Positions 25,094 through 34,694 of a DNA stretch of 64,000 nt are shown piece by piece (the first letter of the stretch is position 1; the number at the start of each line of letters is the position of its first letter). The DNA comes from Pseudoalteromonas sp. MM1 (GTDB lineage: Bacteria > Pseudomonadota > Gammaproteobacteria > Enterobacterales > Alteromonadaceae), in contig NZ_AP027923.1 in NCBI RefSeq assembly GCF_030296835.1, forward strand, positions 124,001 through 188,000. The letters are read 5' to 3'. Below the pieces are notes generated by a model that saw only the letters and a program-made list of their open reading frames with translations, ran no database searches and was not told the origin of the DNA. Position numbers and translations under genes: made by a program.

Positions 25094-25615
25094 ATGACTA
25101 AAATAATAACCAGTGCATTTATGGTGTTAATGCTTAGCGCTTGCTCAGCCCAATACCCAAACCAGCAAATTTTAGGTAAGCAGTTTCCAACCATTAGCGG
25201 TCAAAGCCTAGATGAAAAAAGCGTAACTATACCAAGTGATTTTAAAGCCGATAAAACCTTGTTACTCATTGGCTATAAACAAGACAGCCAATTTGACATA
25301 GACCGTTGGTTAATTGGCTTAGACATGACAGGTGTTACATTGCCAACTTACGAACTGCCCACCATAGCAGGCATGGCACCGCGAATGTTTAGTACATTTA
25401 TAGACAGCGGTATGCGTAAGGGCATACCAAAAGAGTTATGGGGTGGGGTAATCACTATTTATAAAGATGGTGAAACTGTGCAAAAATTAACAGGTAATAA
25501 AAACCCCAACAATACACGCGTTATTTTAATAGATAGCCAAGGTAAAATTTTACATTTTTACGATAGGGGCTTTTCGGTAGAGGCGCTTAATAAACTAAAC
25601 GAAAAAATTAAATAA
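25094..25615 (+). CDS. lipoprotein with thioredoxin-like fold, no active-site cysteines
   Basis: 173 residues with a lipobox (VLMLSACS, lipidation at Cys17). The mature sequence LGKQFPTISGQSLDEKSVTIPSDF, KTLLLIGYK and RVILIDSQGKILHFYDRGFS follows the thioredoxin-like/AhpC order, but there is no CxxC. It is probably anchored to the outer or inner membrane on the periplasmic side. Function is unknown. A strong terminator overlaps its stop codon. Confidence 0.68.
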   Translation: MTKIITSAFMVLMLSACSAQYPNQQILGKQFPTISGQSLDEKSVTIPSDFKADKTLLLIGYKQDSQFDIDRWLIGLDMTGVTLPTYELPTIAGMAPRMFSTFIDSGMRKGIPKELWGGVITIYKDGETVQKLTGNKNPNNTRVILIDSQGKILHFYDRGFSVEALNKLNEKIK

Positions 25616-25640
25616 AGGGAGCCAAGCTCCCTTTATTATT
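25611..25640. terminator. bidirectional terminator between convergent genes
   Basis: A perfect 12 bp stem AATAAAGGGAGC / GCTCCCTTTATT around a CAA loop, with A and T tracts on the two sides. It serves both the lipoprotein gene (whose stop it contains) and the convergent TonB receptor gene. Confidence 0.88.
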
Positions 25641-25648
25641 AAGTGTAT

Positions 25649-27898
25649 TTAAAACGCATAACTTACACTAAAGCGCGTGGTGCGTGGCATAATATAGCGG
25701 CCATTTGGCGCATCGGCATTGCGTGGGTCGCCCTCTGTTATACCTTGCTCATCAGTTAAGTTATCAATGGCAAGCTGTAGTTTTATGCCTTCCATAGGTT
25801 CTAAAATTAAACCTAAATCTACTTTTTCGTAGCCATCAAGCGTTACAGTATTTTCGTTGTTACCAAAGCGGTCATCAACAGCTGATAGGGTGCCATATAA
25901 TGTAGCGTATATACCTTGTAGCTCAAAATCGTAGCTGGGGGTAATACGTAATTGCCATTTTGGCTGACGCTGAGACTCATTTCCTTCATTGGTTGGGCTT
26001 TGCGTTATTTCAGTTTCTTGTAATGTGGTATTTAAATTAACCGAAAAACCCGACTGATGATTAAAGTTGTAATCAAGCTCTATACCGTACGCTTCGTTTG
26101 TTAAAATTTCTGCAGGTACACCCGGGCGGCGTACAAATGTATCGCCCTTCACTTCGTTAACAAACAAAGTGGCGTAAAAATCTGTAGAGTCAGAAATTAG
26201 CTTGTAGCCCAATTCGCCTTGAGTTACTTCTTTAATTAGCTTTTCGCCGCCTTCATAAGCGCTAAAGTTATCTCTAAAATCATCAAAGTAAGGCATTTTA
26301 TAACCACGGTTTACGCGAGCAAATACACCCATGTCATCGTTTATTGAATAGTTAATACCCGTGGTCCACGATGTTTTACTTTCATCGTAATTAACTGCTT
26401 TAGTAATAATGCCATCAAGGCCTTCATCAACACTGTATTCTACTTCATGATTTTCATGGCGCACGCCTGCATCTAAGGTGAAGTCTTCGGCAAATTTGTA
26501 TTGAGCTGTTACATAAAATGCATGGGTGCGCGCATCACCTGTTGAGCTAATATCGTAGTTAAAATCGCAGCCATCAGTGCTTTGATTACACTCAATGCCA
26601 GTTAGCGACTCGCCGCCTGCTTCTAATACGTGGTAGGCTGTATTACCTAAACTCCACCAATCATTTGCCGATGTGCTTGCTGTGTAGTAACCAAACGTGG
26701 CTGATAAATCATCAAATTGCTTTGAAAATGCTAAATCGTTTGTAAATGAGTTAATTTCTTTAAGTACAACCCAGCGGCCAAGTTGCTGTATTGGGGTATC
26801 GCTTGCGTACTCAGTATTACTTATTGCGCCAAACGCGGTTTGACCATTATCGGCAACTGAGCCAACCGTGGTTGCTGAGCCACTTGGCACTAACCCATAC
26901 GTATTAGCATCCCCTTTAGTTATATTAAATCGGTCAGAAAATTGCCACCCATTATCAAGCTCTAGCTTAATGCTACCGCCTGAAACATGGCCATCCCAGC
27001 CTCGGCCATCACCTAAGTCTATATCGTGTGATTGTGCATCAGGGCCTGTGAATATAGTAGCTTGGCGGTTTAATGTGCCAAGTTGCGTATACTCTGCGTC
27101 AATCCCTTCAATATTAAGTGGGGTAGGTAAGTACCATGCACCGTGATCATCTGTTTGGCGGGTATAAAAGTTAAGCTCGCCGTTATCTAAATCTTTAGTA
27201 ATATTAATGGTAAATTGGCTGCCTTTCTCAGAGGTAAAACCTGCATCACGAATACCCGGTGAGCTTTTTACATACCCGCCAACCATAAAGTATAAATCGT
27301 CAGTAATTTCACCACTAATAACAGCATCTACACGCTGTAAATCGTAATCTGATGTGGTGTATTTAAATAAGCCTTCGGTGTCTTCACTGCCACGCTTTAG
27401 TCTAAAGTTAGTTGTTAAACCGGGTTGGCCGTTTGATAAAACAGGGTTTGGTCCGCCCCGTAAAGCTTCCATTGTTTCAATGGTTTCATCAATTCTAAAT
27501 AGCGAAGAGTTTTCTAAAAACGATAATGTAGGGGCTGGGTAAACGGGTGAGCCTTCAATGCTAAGAGTTAAAAATGGGGCGTCACCGCCGCCAGGAAAGC
27601 CACGTACAAATACATTAGCGCCTGATTCACCCCCTGAGCTTTCTACCCAAACACCTGGTACGGCTTTAAAAAGGTCGGCAGTGCTTTTTGGTGAAAGCTT
27701 AATAATTTGCTGGCTATCAATATTTGTAACAGCGTAGCCTGCATCAATTTTTCTGATGCCAACTCCGGTAGGTGTGCCCGAAACAACAATACGCTCTACC
27801 TTGGTTTCTTGTGTTTGCTCTTGTGCAAATGTGCTGTGTGAGCTTAAGGCTAAAGTTATAGCGCAGGCTAATGTACTTTTTGCTTTATTGAATGTCAT
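25649..27898 (-). CDS. TonB-dependent outer-membrane receptor, probably for trehalose or related sugar
   Basis: 749 residues with a signal peptide (CAITLALSSHSTFA), a plug domain (VERIVVSGT, NIDSQQIIKLSPKSTADLFKAVPGVWVE, GGPNPVLSNGQPG) and a 22-strand-type barrel ending in an aromatic residue (RFSVSYAF). It lies divergent to a LacI regulator, and a LacI-type operator stands 100 bp upstream of its ATG. The same operator precedes the MFS/trehalase genes. Uptake of trehalose or a trehalose-containing oligosaccharide is therefore inferred; the receptor itself does not reveal its ligand. Confidence 0.9.
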   Translation of the reverse strand: MTFNKAKSTLACAITLALSSHSTFAQEQTQETKVERIVVSGTPTGVGIRKIDAGYAVTNIDSQQIIKLSPKSTADLFKAVPGVWVESSGGESGANVFVRGFPGGGDAPFLTLSIEGSPVYPAPTLSFLENSSLFRIDETIETMEALRGGPNPVLSNGQPGLTTNFRLKRGSEDTEGLFKYTTSDYDLQRVDAVISGEITDDLYFMVGGYVKSSPGIRDAGFTSEKGSQFTINITKDLDNGELNFYTRQTDDHGAWYLPTPLNIEGIDAEYTQLGTLNRQATIFTGPDAQSHDIDLGDGRGWDGHVSGGSIKLELDNGWQFSDRFNITKGDANTYGLVPSGSATTVGSVADNGQTAFGAISNTEYASDTPIQQLGRWVVLKEINSFTNDLAFSKQFDDLSATFGYYTASTSANDWWSLGNTAYHVLEAGGESLTGIECNQSTDGCDFNYDISSTGDARTHAFYVTAQYKFAEDFTLDAGVRHENHEVEYSVDEGLDGIITKAVNYDESKTSWTTGINYSINDDMGVFARVNRGYKMPYFDDFRDNFSAYEGGEKLIKEVTQGELGYKLISDSTDFYATLFVNEVKGDTFVRRPGVPAEILTNEAYGIELDYNFNHQSGFSVNLNTTLQETEITQSPTNEGNESQRQPKWQLRITPSYDFELQGIYATLYGTLSAVDDRFGNNENTVTLDGYEKVDLGLILEPMEGIKLQLAIDNLTDEQGITEGDPRNADAPNGRYIMPRTTRFSVSYAF

Positions 27899-27998
27899 GT
27901 GTGATCCCGTTTTTAGTGTGTTAAACAGTGTGTTTTTTACTGCCTGCAGACAAATTTTTATGTAAACAGGCTGTATATGATGAAACCATAAAGATTAA

Positions 27999-28012
27999 TG
28001 CAAACGTTTGCA
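27999..28012. promoter_or_regulatory. LacI-family operator upstream of TonB receptor
   Basis: TGCAAACGTTTGCA, a perfect 14 bp palindrome with a central CG as in LacI/GalR operators. It lies between the divergent receptor and regulator genes. A near-identical site occurs at 29223-29236 before the transporter. Confidence 0.82.
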
Positions 28013-28178
28013 ATATTTATTTGTAAATTATTTATGAATTTAATTTGTGTGAATATTGAGCGCAATACTTGAGATATCGCTTTTTTAGTCAGTGGGGCAA
28101 GCCAGAAAAAATTAATAATGCTATATTGTCAGCTAGTTACACATCACATTATTTAATAAAACGTGGCTTAGGGTTTTC

Positions 28179-29186
28179 ATGAATAGCAAAAAAATAAAAT
28201 TAGCAGATTTAGCAAAGCTGGCAGGAGTGTCTACCTCTACGGTTTCGCGTGCATTAAATGACAACCCTTTAATAAAGCAAGAAACACGCGATAAGTTACA
28301 GCTACTCGCTAAAAAGCATAATTTTAGTTTAAACACCGCTGCTAGCCGCTTGCGAACACAAAAAACGAATGTTGTTGCTGTCATCATTAATCTTGATGAG
28401 CAAACAGAACAATCGATTAGCGATCCATTTTTGCTTAAAGTGGTGAGCGAAATTAACCTTGCACTAAATCAGCAAGGATTAGAGCTTTTATTGTCTAATT
28501 CAATAATGGCGCAGCACGATTGGGCCAATTATTTTATAAATGGTCGCAGAGCCGATGGCATTATCGTGGTTGGGCAAGGTAAAGATCAACGTAATATAGA
28601 GGCGGCTGCTAAAGCGGGGATCCCTTTGGTTGTGTGGGGAGACCCTAAAACACCCAGTAATTACCCCATTGTAGGCAGTGATAACTACCTAGGTGGAATG
28701 CAAGCAACGGCGCATTTAATCGAACACGGTGCAAAAAATATTTTATTTTTAGGCGACCCAGAACACGGCGAAATTAGCGAAAGGCACCGTGGATATGCGG
28801 CCGCGTTATCTACACATAAATTAGAGCAACATGTTGTTTCTATTGATATAACTAGTAGTTCTGCGTATCAGCAAATTAATAGCTTATTGCGTGAAAAAGG
28901 CCTTTACTTTGATGCTATTGTTGCCTGTAGTGATATGGTTGCACTAGGAGCAATGAAAGCGTTAAAAGAGCGTTATGTGAGTATTCCAAACGATGTTGCT
29001 CTCGTTGGATTTGACGATATTGCAATGGCAGATATAAGCCACCCATCACTTTCTACAATTAAACAAAACACCCAGTTAGCTGCCTCTTTGATAGTTAAAA
29101 AGTTGATGCAACAATTTTTGGGCGAGAAGGTTGAATCTCAAGTGATTGATATAGAATTAATAACTCGCCAATCGAGTAAACGCTGA
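28179..29186 (+). CDS. LacI-family transcriptional regulator of the trehalose locus
   Basis: 335 residues. The helix-turn-helix and hinge are typical (LADLAKLAGVSTSTVSRALN, then AASRLRTQKTNVVAVII), followed by a periplasmic-binding-protein-like effector domain with ADGIIVVGQ, HLIEHGAKNILFLGDP and VALVGFDDIAMADISHPSLST. Two matching palindromes, before the receptor gene and before the MFS gene, are its likely operators. This predicts one regulon for outer-membrane uptake, inner-membrane uptake and hydrolysis. The inducer is probably trehalose or a derivative (inference). Confidence 0.93.
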   Translation: MNSKKIKLADLAKLAGVSTSTVSRALNDNPLIKQETRDKLQLLAKKHNFSLNTAASRLRTQKTNVVAVIINLDEQTEQSISDPFLLKVVSEINLALNQQGLELLLSNSIMAQHDWANYFINGRRADGIIVVGQGKDQRNIEAAAKAGIPLVVWGDPKTPSNYPIVGSDNYLGGMQATAHLIEHGAKNILFLGDPEHGEISERHRGYAAALSTHKLEQHVVSIDITSSSAYQQINSLLREKGLYFDAIVACSDMVALGAMKALKERYVSIPNDVALVGFDDIAMADISHPSLSTIKQNTQLAASLIVKKLMQQFLGEKVESQVIDIELITRQSSKR

Positions 29187-29220
29187 TGTATAGACGGTAA
29201 ATATAAATTTCACATCTTAA

Positions 29221-29238
29221 AATGCAAACGATTGCATT
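29221..29238. promoter_or_regulatory. LacI-family operator upstream of MFS transporter
   Basis: AATGCAAACGATTGCATT, with core TGCAAACGATTGCA at 29223-29236, differs from the 27999 site by one base. It lies 112 bp before the transporter ATG and controls the MFS-trehalase pair (inference). Confidence 0.82.
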
Positions 29239-29350
29239 GGTTTTTATTCTACACTAAACTCAATGTTCACTGACACAAACACACACGCTAATTACCTAAA
29301 GGTGTTAGCTTTAATCGTTATGGCGTACTGCGCTATAAGTAAGGCAAGCT

Positions 29351-30592
29351 ATGAGTAAAACAAAAATCACACTCGCAATTGCTGCAAGCTATTTTATTTT
29401 TGCAATATTATTAAATAGCGTAGGAACAGTAATTTTACAGGCAATAAACACATTGGGCGTTAGCAAAACTGAGGCGTCTGTTTTAGAAGGGTTTAAAGAT
29501 TTATCAATAGCAATTATGTCTTTTGTTGTTGCCTCGTTCATTCCTAGATTAGGGTATAAGCTCGCAATGTTAGGCGCTTTAGCTGTTGTTGCATTAGCGT
29601 GCTTAAGCACTGCAATGCTCAGCGAGTTTTATATGTTTAAGGTGCTATTTGCAGTGATAGGCTGTGGCTTTGCGGTAGTCAAAGTTTCTGTTTATTCAAT
29701 TATTGGTCAAGTAACCGAAGATGCTAACGGTCATTCGTCACTGTTAAACACTATAGAAGGTATTTTTATGGTGGGTGTATTAAGCGGCTATTGGATTTTT
29801 ACGGCATTTATAGACCCAAACCAAAGCAATGCGTGGCTAAATGTTTATTATGCGTTGGCTGCGCTTGCTTTAGTTGTATTGCTAAGTGTTGTTATTGCAC
29901 CGATTGCGCCTGCGGTTGTTGATAAAAATAAAAGTGGCTCTAGTTTGAGTGACTTTATAGCCATGCTTAAATTAACGTATCAGCCTTTGGTGCTTATTTT
30001 TATTATAAGTGCATTTTTATATGTACTTATAGAGCAAGGCGTAGGTACTTGGCTGCCCACCTTCAATAACCAAGTTTTACAATTACCTGTGGCTATAAGT
30101 ATTCAGTTAGCGAGTATTTTTGCAGCGGCGCTAGCGTTTGGTCGTTTAGTTGCAGGGCAGGTGCTTAAGTATATTAATTGGTTTTTTGTGTTGTGCGGAT
30201 GTTTAGTCGCCATGGCATTACTTATTATTTTAACGTTACCTTTAACTGAAAACCTACCTAATACAGTAGTCACTAGCTTATTTGATGCGCCACTTGCTGC
30301 ATTTATTTTGCCCCTCATTGGTTTTTTTATGGCGCCCATTTACCCCGTTTTAAATTCGGTAATGCTCAGCGCTTTAGAAAAGCATCAACATGCAGCCATG
30401 ACAGGGTTAATCGTTGTGTTTTCAGCACTTGGAGGCACAACTGGTTCAATGATCACAGGTTATGTGTTTGAGCATTTTAGTGGTCAGCACGCATTTTACC
30501 TGTCGTTAATTCCCATTAGCTTAATTTTTATAAGCGTGATTATTTTTAAACAGCGCACCCGCGCCATTTCTCAGCACGCTGCCAGCATATAA
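29351..30592 (+). CDS. major facilitator superfamily sugar transporter
   Basis: 413 residues with about 12 transmembrane helices in two halves, a basic central loop (around PAVVDKNKSGSSLSDF) and the FucP/TsgA-like style of N-terminus (IAASYFIFAILLNSVGTVILQ). It is a secondary carrier, probably driven by protons or sodium. The trehalase gene starts 16 bp downstream and a LacI operator lies upstream. Import of intact trehalose into the cytoplasm is therefore the most likely role (inference). Confidence 0.85.
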   Translation: MSKTKITLAIAASYFIFAILLNSVGTVILQAINTLGVSKTEASVLEGFKDLSIAIMSFVVASFIPRLGYKLAMLGALAVVALACLSTAMLSEFYMFKVLFAVIGCGFAVVKVSVYSIIGQVTEDANGHSSLLNTIEGIFMVGVLSGYWIFTAFIDPNQSNAWLNVYYALAALALVVLLSVVIAPIAPAVVDKNKSGSSLSDFIAMLKLTYQPLVLIFIISAFLYVLIEQGVGTWLPTFNNQVLQLPVAISIQLASIFAAALAFGRLVAGQVLKYINWFFVLCGCLVAMALLIILTLPLTENLPNTVVTSLFDAPLAAFILPLIGFFMAPIYPVLNSVMLSALEKHQHAAMTGLIVVFSALGGTTGSMITGYVFEHFSGQHAFYLSLIPISLIFISVIIFKQRTRAISQHAASI

Positions 30593-30608
30593 TTGATTTA
30601 GGATTGTT

Positions 30609-32111
30609 ATGAATTTTTTTGAAAGCCAGTTATTTAAAGATGTACAGACCCAACATATTTTTGATGACTGTAAAACATTTGCAGATGCAACTGCACGAAC
30701 CAGCTGGCAAAGTGCGTGTAAAAACTATGAGCAAGTAGCACCGCTTAATCAAGCCCAATTAAAAGAGTTTGTAAATGCTCACTTTTTAACAACTCCGCTA
30801 TTAAAAATGAGCACCGAGGTAGATACTTCAAGTGTAAAAAGTTACATCAACTCGCTGTGGGGAGGATTACGCCGCGAGGCAGACAAGCCCAAAGCCGATT
30901 CTTTATTAGCGTTAAAGCATAGCTACATTGTGCCTGGAGGACGTTTTCAGGAGATATACTACTGGGATAGCTACTTTACAGCGCTTGGCTTAATTGATGC
31001 TAATAAAGCCGAGATTGTTGAAGATATGCTGCAAAACTTTATTGATTTAATAAATGATTTTGGGTGCATTCCAAATGGTAACCGCAGCTACTACTTATCG
31101 CGTTCGCAGCCACCTATTTTAGCCCTTATGGTTGAATTACTATGGCAGCACGAACATAGTCAAACTAATAATGTGGCTTGGCTCGAAAAGTGTGTTGATG
31201 CGCTTCAAAAAGAGTATGCGTTTTGGATGCAAGGCGCAGAAAACGTTACTAACGAGCAAACGGCACTAAAGCGAGTAGTAAAAATGCCATGTGGCGGAAA
31301 GCTAAATCGTTATTGGGATGATGAAGCAACCCCAAGGGCTGAATCTCTTAGAGAAGATCTGGCACTCGCAGAAGGTTTAGCTGAGCATAAAAAGCCTGAC
31401 TTTTATCGACATATACGTGCAGCATGTGAATCAGGCTGGGACTTTAGCTCCCGTTGGTTGGCTGAGCCTAATTCACTTAGCTCTATACACACGACCGATA
31501 TATTACCCATTGATCTTAATTGTTTACTTTATTACCTTGAAAAACAGCTTGGTAAGTTTAATAAGCTGATAGGTAATAGCCAACAAGCCGATTTATTTAA
31601 CGATTACGCAGCAGCTCGCCACACATTGATTAATAAATACATGTGGAGTGAGCAAGCACACTTTTTTGTTGATTATAATCATCACAAAGCGAGTCAATCT
31701 AAGGTGTTAAGCGCTGCCGCAAGTACTGCATTATTTTTTAACTTAGCGTCTGAGCAACAAGCTCAACATATTGCCGAACGACTAAGCCAAGACTTTTTAA
31801 AGGCCGGTGGCATAGTTACTACCGTTACCCCTACATCTCAGCAATGGGATAGCCCAAATGGCTGGGCTCCGTTACAGTGGTTTGCTGTTAAAGGGCTTAA
31901 TAATTACGGTTTTAGTGATCTTAGTAAACGTATAATGCAGAACTGGTTAATTATGGTTGAGCAAGATTTTGCTCAAAATAAGTGCTTACTAGAAAAGTAT
32001 AATGTGTGTGAGCCACAGCTAAAAGCAGGCGGCGGGGAGTATGTGGTACAGCAAGGTTTTGGCTGGACTAACGGGGTTACTTCTCGGTTTTACACATTAT
32101 GTGAACACTGA
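30609..32111 (+). CDS. treF: cytoplasmic trehalase, glycoside hydrolase family 37
   Basis: 500 residues with no signal peptide. Both family signatures are present: PGGRFQEIYYWDSYF at 109-123 and QWDSPNGWAP at 412-421. The GGGEYVVQQGFGWTNGV segment near the C-terminus is also typical. The enzyme hydrolyses alpha,alpha-trehalose to two glucose with inversion. Lacking a leader, it acts on sugar brought in by the MFS carrier encoded 16 bp upstream. Confidence 0.94.
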   Translation: MNFFESQLFKDVQTQHIFDDCKTFADATARTSWQSACKNYEQVAPLNQAQLKEFVNAHFLTTPLLKMSTEVDTSSVKSYINSLWGGLRREADKPKADSLLALKHSYIVPGGRFQEIYYWDSYFTALGLIDANKAEIVEDMLQNFIDLINDFGCIPNGNRSYYLSRSQPPILALMVELLWQHEHSQTNNVAWLEKCVDALQKEYAFWMQGAENVTNEQTALKRVVKMPCGGKLNRYWDDEATPRAESLREDLALAEGLAEHKKPDFYRHIRAACESGWDFSSRWLAEPNSLSSIHTTDILPIDLNCLLYYLEKQLGKFNKLIGNSQQADLFNDYAAARHTLINKYMWSEQAHFFVDYNHHKASQSKVLSAAASTALFFNLASEQQAQHIAERLSQDFLKAGGIVTTVTPTSQQWDSPNGWAPLQWFAVKGLNNYGFSDLSKRIMQNWLIMVEQDFAQNKCLLEKYNVCEPQLKAGGGEYVVQQGFGWTNGVTSRFYTLCEH

Positions 32112-32282
32112 TCAGAGCAGTGCTTTGTATGAAAATAAATCTTTGTTAATCTTTAAGTTATTGTAAGTATTAACTTAATGCAATTAATGCTAGTTTTAGC
32201 TACGTAGTAATAATACCAAAATCGCATTGTAAGTTGTTTATAAATTCGGTAATGTAGGATAAACATTTCAAGGAAGAAATTT

Positions 32283-32972
32283 ATGCTACAACCACATTCC
32301 GTTTTTGTAAAAACGACGTTTCAATCTTCTTTTCATTGCGAAAGCTACACAACTATTTTAAAAACCATGCAAGCCATTTTTGGCGATATTAAAATGGACG
32401 ACGTTATCCCTAAAAACGAGAAAAGGGACAAGTTTGATTTATTTTTAATTGATGGAGCTAAAAACAACTGGTTAGATTTACTACCTGCTGATTTAATTTG
32501 CTTAGCTAAAAAGCATAAAGTGGTGCTATTTAATGTAGAGCCAAGTGCAGTATGTGAAAAAAACTTACTACTCAATCATTTTAATGGCGTGTTTTATAAA
32601 TCAGATGCGCCAGAAGATATATTTAAAGGGCTAGTTAGAATAACCTCAGGTGAATTGTGGTTTACGCGAAAGGTTATATCAAAAGCGTTTTCAGATATTC
32701 TTTCAGTGGCCTCGTCGTTTAATAGCCTACAAGAAGACATCACCCTTAAAAAAGGGGATTATGCGCACCTCACTAAACGTGAAAAATCGGTTATTCATTT
32801 AATTGCCCAAGGGGCGACCAATAACGCTATTGCCGATAAGCTTAATATAAGTGACCACACCGTTAAAACGCATTTGTACAGCGCCTTTAAAAAAACCAAT
32901 TCGCGCAACCGTGTAGAATTGGCAAATTGGGCTCAGCGTTATATATCGGTTTTATTACCTATGGCTAAGTAA
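32283..32972 (+). CDS. csgD: CsgD-like LuxR-family regulator of curli genes
   Basis: 229 residues. The C-terminal LuxR/FixJ helix-turn-helix is clear (LTKREKSVIHLIAQGATNNAIADKLNISDHTVKTHLY, shown in part). The N-terminal part looks like a degenerate receiver without the usual phosphorylation pocket, as in CsgD. It lies upstream of and convergent to csgEFG. By position and architecture it should activate the curlin and csg genes. The ATG follows AAGGAAG. Confidence 0.8.
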   Translation: MLQPHSVFVKTTFQSSFHCESYTTILKTMQAIFGDIKMDDVIPKNEKRDKFDLFLIDGAKNNWLDLLPADLICLAKKHKVVLFNVEPSAVCEKNLLLNHFNGVFYKSDAPEDIFKGLVRITSGELWFTRKVISKAFSDILSVASSFNSLQEDITLKKGDYAHLTKREKSVIHLIAQGATNNAIADKLNISDHTVKTHLYSAFKKTNSRNRVELANWAQRYISVLLPMAK

Positions 32973-33023
32973 TTATGCCAATTCGATACATTTAATGTCG
33001 GTTTAAGCAAAAATATTTTATAT

Positions 33024-33052
33024 AAAAAAAGGCTACATTACGTAGCCTTTTT
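33024..33052. terminator. bidirectional terminator between csgD and csgG
   Basis: AAAAAAA then GGCTAC (33031-33036), loop ATTAC, GTAGCC (33042-33047) and TTTTT. It terminates the convergent csgD and csgEFG transcripts. Confidence 0.85.
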
Positions 33053-33070
33053 AGTTTATGAATTATAATT

Positions 33071-33844
33071 TTACGCTGCTTTTTGAGCCCATAACCCTCT
33101 ATCAATTCCTTTTGTAATTAAGTCTGTGAGTGCTTTTTCAATCGCTTGAGTTACACATATGCTCATTGGTTCGTTATCACTAAAGCCGGCCTCAGCTTCG
33201 GCTAGGCGTTTGTAGCTTACATACCTAAAAAAGCCTGCACGCATTTCTTGGCTAAGTACTTTTTTGCTGGTGGCTACACTTAGTAGTACTTGGCCGGTGC
33301 GAACATCAACTGCGCGTAAATAAATAGATATTGCATCTTCACGGTATAATTCAGATGCGCCAATACCAAAGTATTCCATGCCTAAACCGCCCGTTTTTAC
33401 ATTGGTATCGTAGCTAATAATACCGCCTTCTAAAATTATTTTAGCGGTGGTTAGGGGCGGTAAATCTGGTTGATTAGGGTTGTCAGATTGGCCTGCGCGA
33501 ATAATTTTTCGTTCGGTTAATATATTTTGTAAGCCTTCGCGTTCAACTGGTGTAAACCAATCAGACTCGTGCAAAGCTTGCACTAAAATAGAGTTAGCAC
33601 CTTGTGTTACTGCAGTTGAAAACGAACTAACATTAGTTTGCGGTTTGTATTGGCCTGTTTGATCTCTAAATGAATACACAGACACAGGGATACTGCCTAC
33701 AGGCTTAGGTAAGTTTTTTAAATCACTAAATATTTCAGTGGGTTCTAATGTGGTAGCCACTTGCTGTGAAGGAGGAATTAAGTTTCCCATAGTTGAGCAA
33801 CCGCTAAGTGCTAATAGAGTTATTGTTATTATTATTTTGCGCAT
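33071..33844 (-). CDS. csgG: curli outer-membrane secretion pore CsgG
   Basis: 257 residues with a lipobox (LLALSGCS) and CsgG family motifs: IPVSVYSFRDQTGQYKP, GANSILVQALHESDWFTPVEREGL, ILTERKIIRA and DVRTGQVLLSVATSK. CsgG forms a nonameric outer-membrane channel through which unfolded curlin is secreted. It overlaps csgF (stop/start region at 33844) in the order csgE-csgF-csgG. Confidence 0.96.
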   Translation of the reverse strand: MRKIIITITLLALSGCSTMGNLIPPSQQVATTLEPTEIFSDLKNLPKPVGSIPVSVYSFRDQTGQYKPQTNVSSFSTAVTQGANSILVQALHESDWFTPVEREGLQNILTERKIIRAGQSDNPNQPDLPPLTTAKIILEGGIISYDTNVKTGGLGMEYFGIGASELYREDAISIYLRAVDVRTGQVLLSVATSKKVLSQEMRAGFFRYVSYKRLAEAEAGFSDNEPMSICVTQAIEKALTDLITKGIDRGLWAQKAA

Positions 33845-34257
33845 TATCCAAACCTCGGGACTTCGATGATCACGACAGAGTCATCTAATATATTGGTTAT
33901 TTTTACTGTTATAGTGTCTGTTGTGCTGGTGATGACTTCTATTTGATAATCGCCACTCATAAATATTGAGTCTTGGTCGAAGAGGCTGTCTTCAATTTCT
34001 TCACCAAATGCCATATCAGTTATTTCTCTGACCATGCGGTTTAAATAGGTGCGCTCCAACGAGTCTTGAAATTGCTCTGCGTAGCCTTTTTCGATGGTGG
34101 GGGCTTTGTGTTTGTTTTGCGCTTGCGCTTTGCTCAGCAGCATAGTGGCGTTTAATGGGTTACCACCAAAGCTTGGATTTATTGGAGTATAAATTATTTC
34201 AGTTGCCGAGGCCGAAAAACAAAGTGTTGTTATTATTATAAGTGCTATTTTTTTCAT
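33844..34257 (-). CDS. csgF: curli assembly protein CsgF
   Basis: 137 residues from the ATG at 34257, which begins the signal peptide (KKIALIIITTLCFSASA). An upstream ATG at 34269 would add four residues and overlap csgE. The mature N-terminus carries the CsgF motif YTPINPSFGGNPLNATMLLSKAQAQN. CsgF sits on the extracellular face of the CsgG pore and couples nucleation to secretion. It is tightly packed with csgE and csgG. Confidence 0.94.
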   Translation of the reverse strand: MKKIALIIITTLCFSASATEIIYTPINPSFGGNPLNATMLLSKAQAQNKHKAPTIEKGYAEQFQDSLERTYLNRMVREITDMAFGEEIEDSLFDQDSIFMSGDYQIEVITSTTDTITVKITNILDDSVVIIEVPRFG

Positions 34258-34258
34258 T

Positions 34259-34657
34259 TTACCATCCATTTACTGCCATATCGGGTGACGATGTTGCCAT
34301 GTTTGAGCGCGCCATCGCGTCTATTACAGTGTAAACAGCTTGCTCAACACGTTCGTCGAGTGGGGCTAATCTACGTCCTAAATAGGTTACATACACAAGT
34401 TGGTTATTCATTATTAGCGAAAGCTTTGTACCTGCTTTTGGGATTACTGTTTCTCTTATTTCTATATTAAAACCAGCGGTAGAAGGGAGATCGCGCCAGT
34501 AATTCGAAAATTCGTAATAAAACTGATGACCAAAACGACTTATACTTCTATCAAGCAGTAAGCCATCTATTTCTAGTTCTTGCGAAGCACTGCTTAGCGA
34601 AGAAAAACATAGAAAAAAACTTAGTAAGGAGTAACGTAAGTGAATATTTATTTTCAT
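34259..34657 (-). CDS. csgE: curli chaperone CsgE
   Basis: 132 residues with a signal peptide (LLSFFLCFSSLSSA) and the CsgE pattern LEIDGLLLDRSISRFGHQFYYEF, ERETVIPKAG-like IEIRETVIPKAGTKLSLIMN, and VYVTYLGRR. CsgE caps the CsgG channel on the periplasmic side and directs curlin to it. Its gene lies 38 bp downstream of the long curlin gene on the same strand, so they may share a transcript. Confidence 0.94.
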   Translation of the reverse strand: MKINIHLRYSLLSFFLCFSSLSSASQELEIDGLLLDRSISRFGHQFYYEFSNYWRDLPSTAGFNIEIRETVIPKAGTKLSLIMNNQLVYVTYLGRRLAPLDERVEQAVYTVIDAMARSNMATSSPDMAVNGW

Positions 34658-34694
34658 AGTAAAATGGGGAGGGTTAACCTCCCCACCTCAATAA

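Noticed and set aside
32209..32240. Short ATACCAAAATCGCA stretch resembling the MITE end
   Set aside because: Only one degenerate end is visible and no matching inverted end was found nearby.
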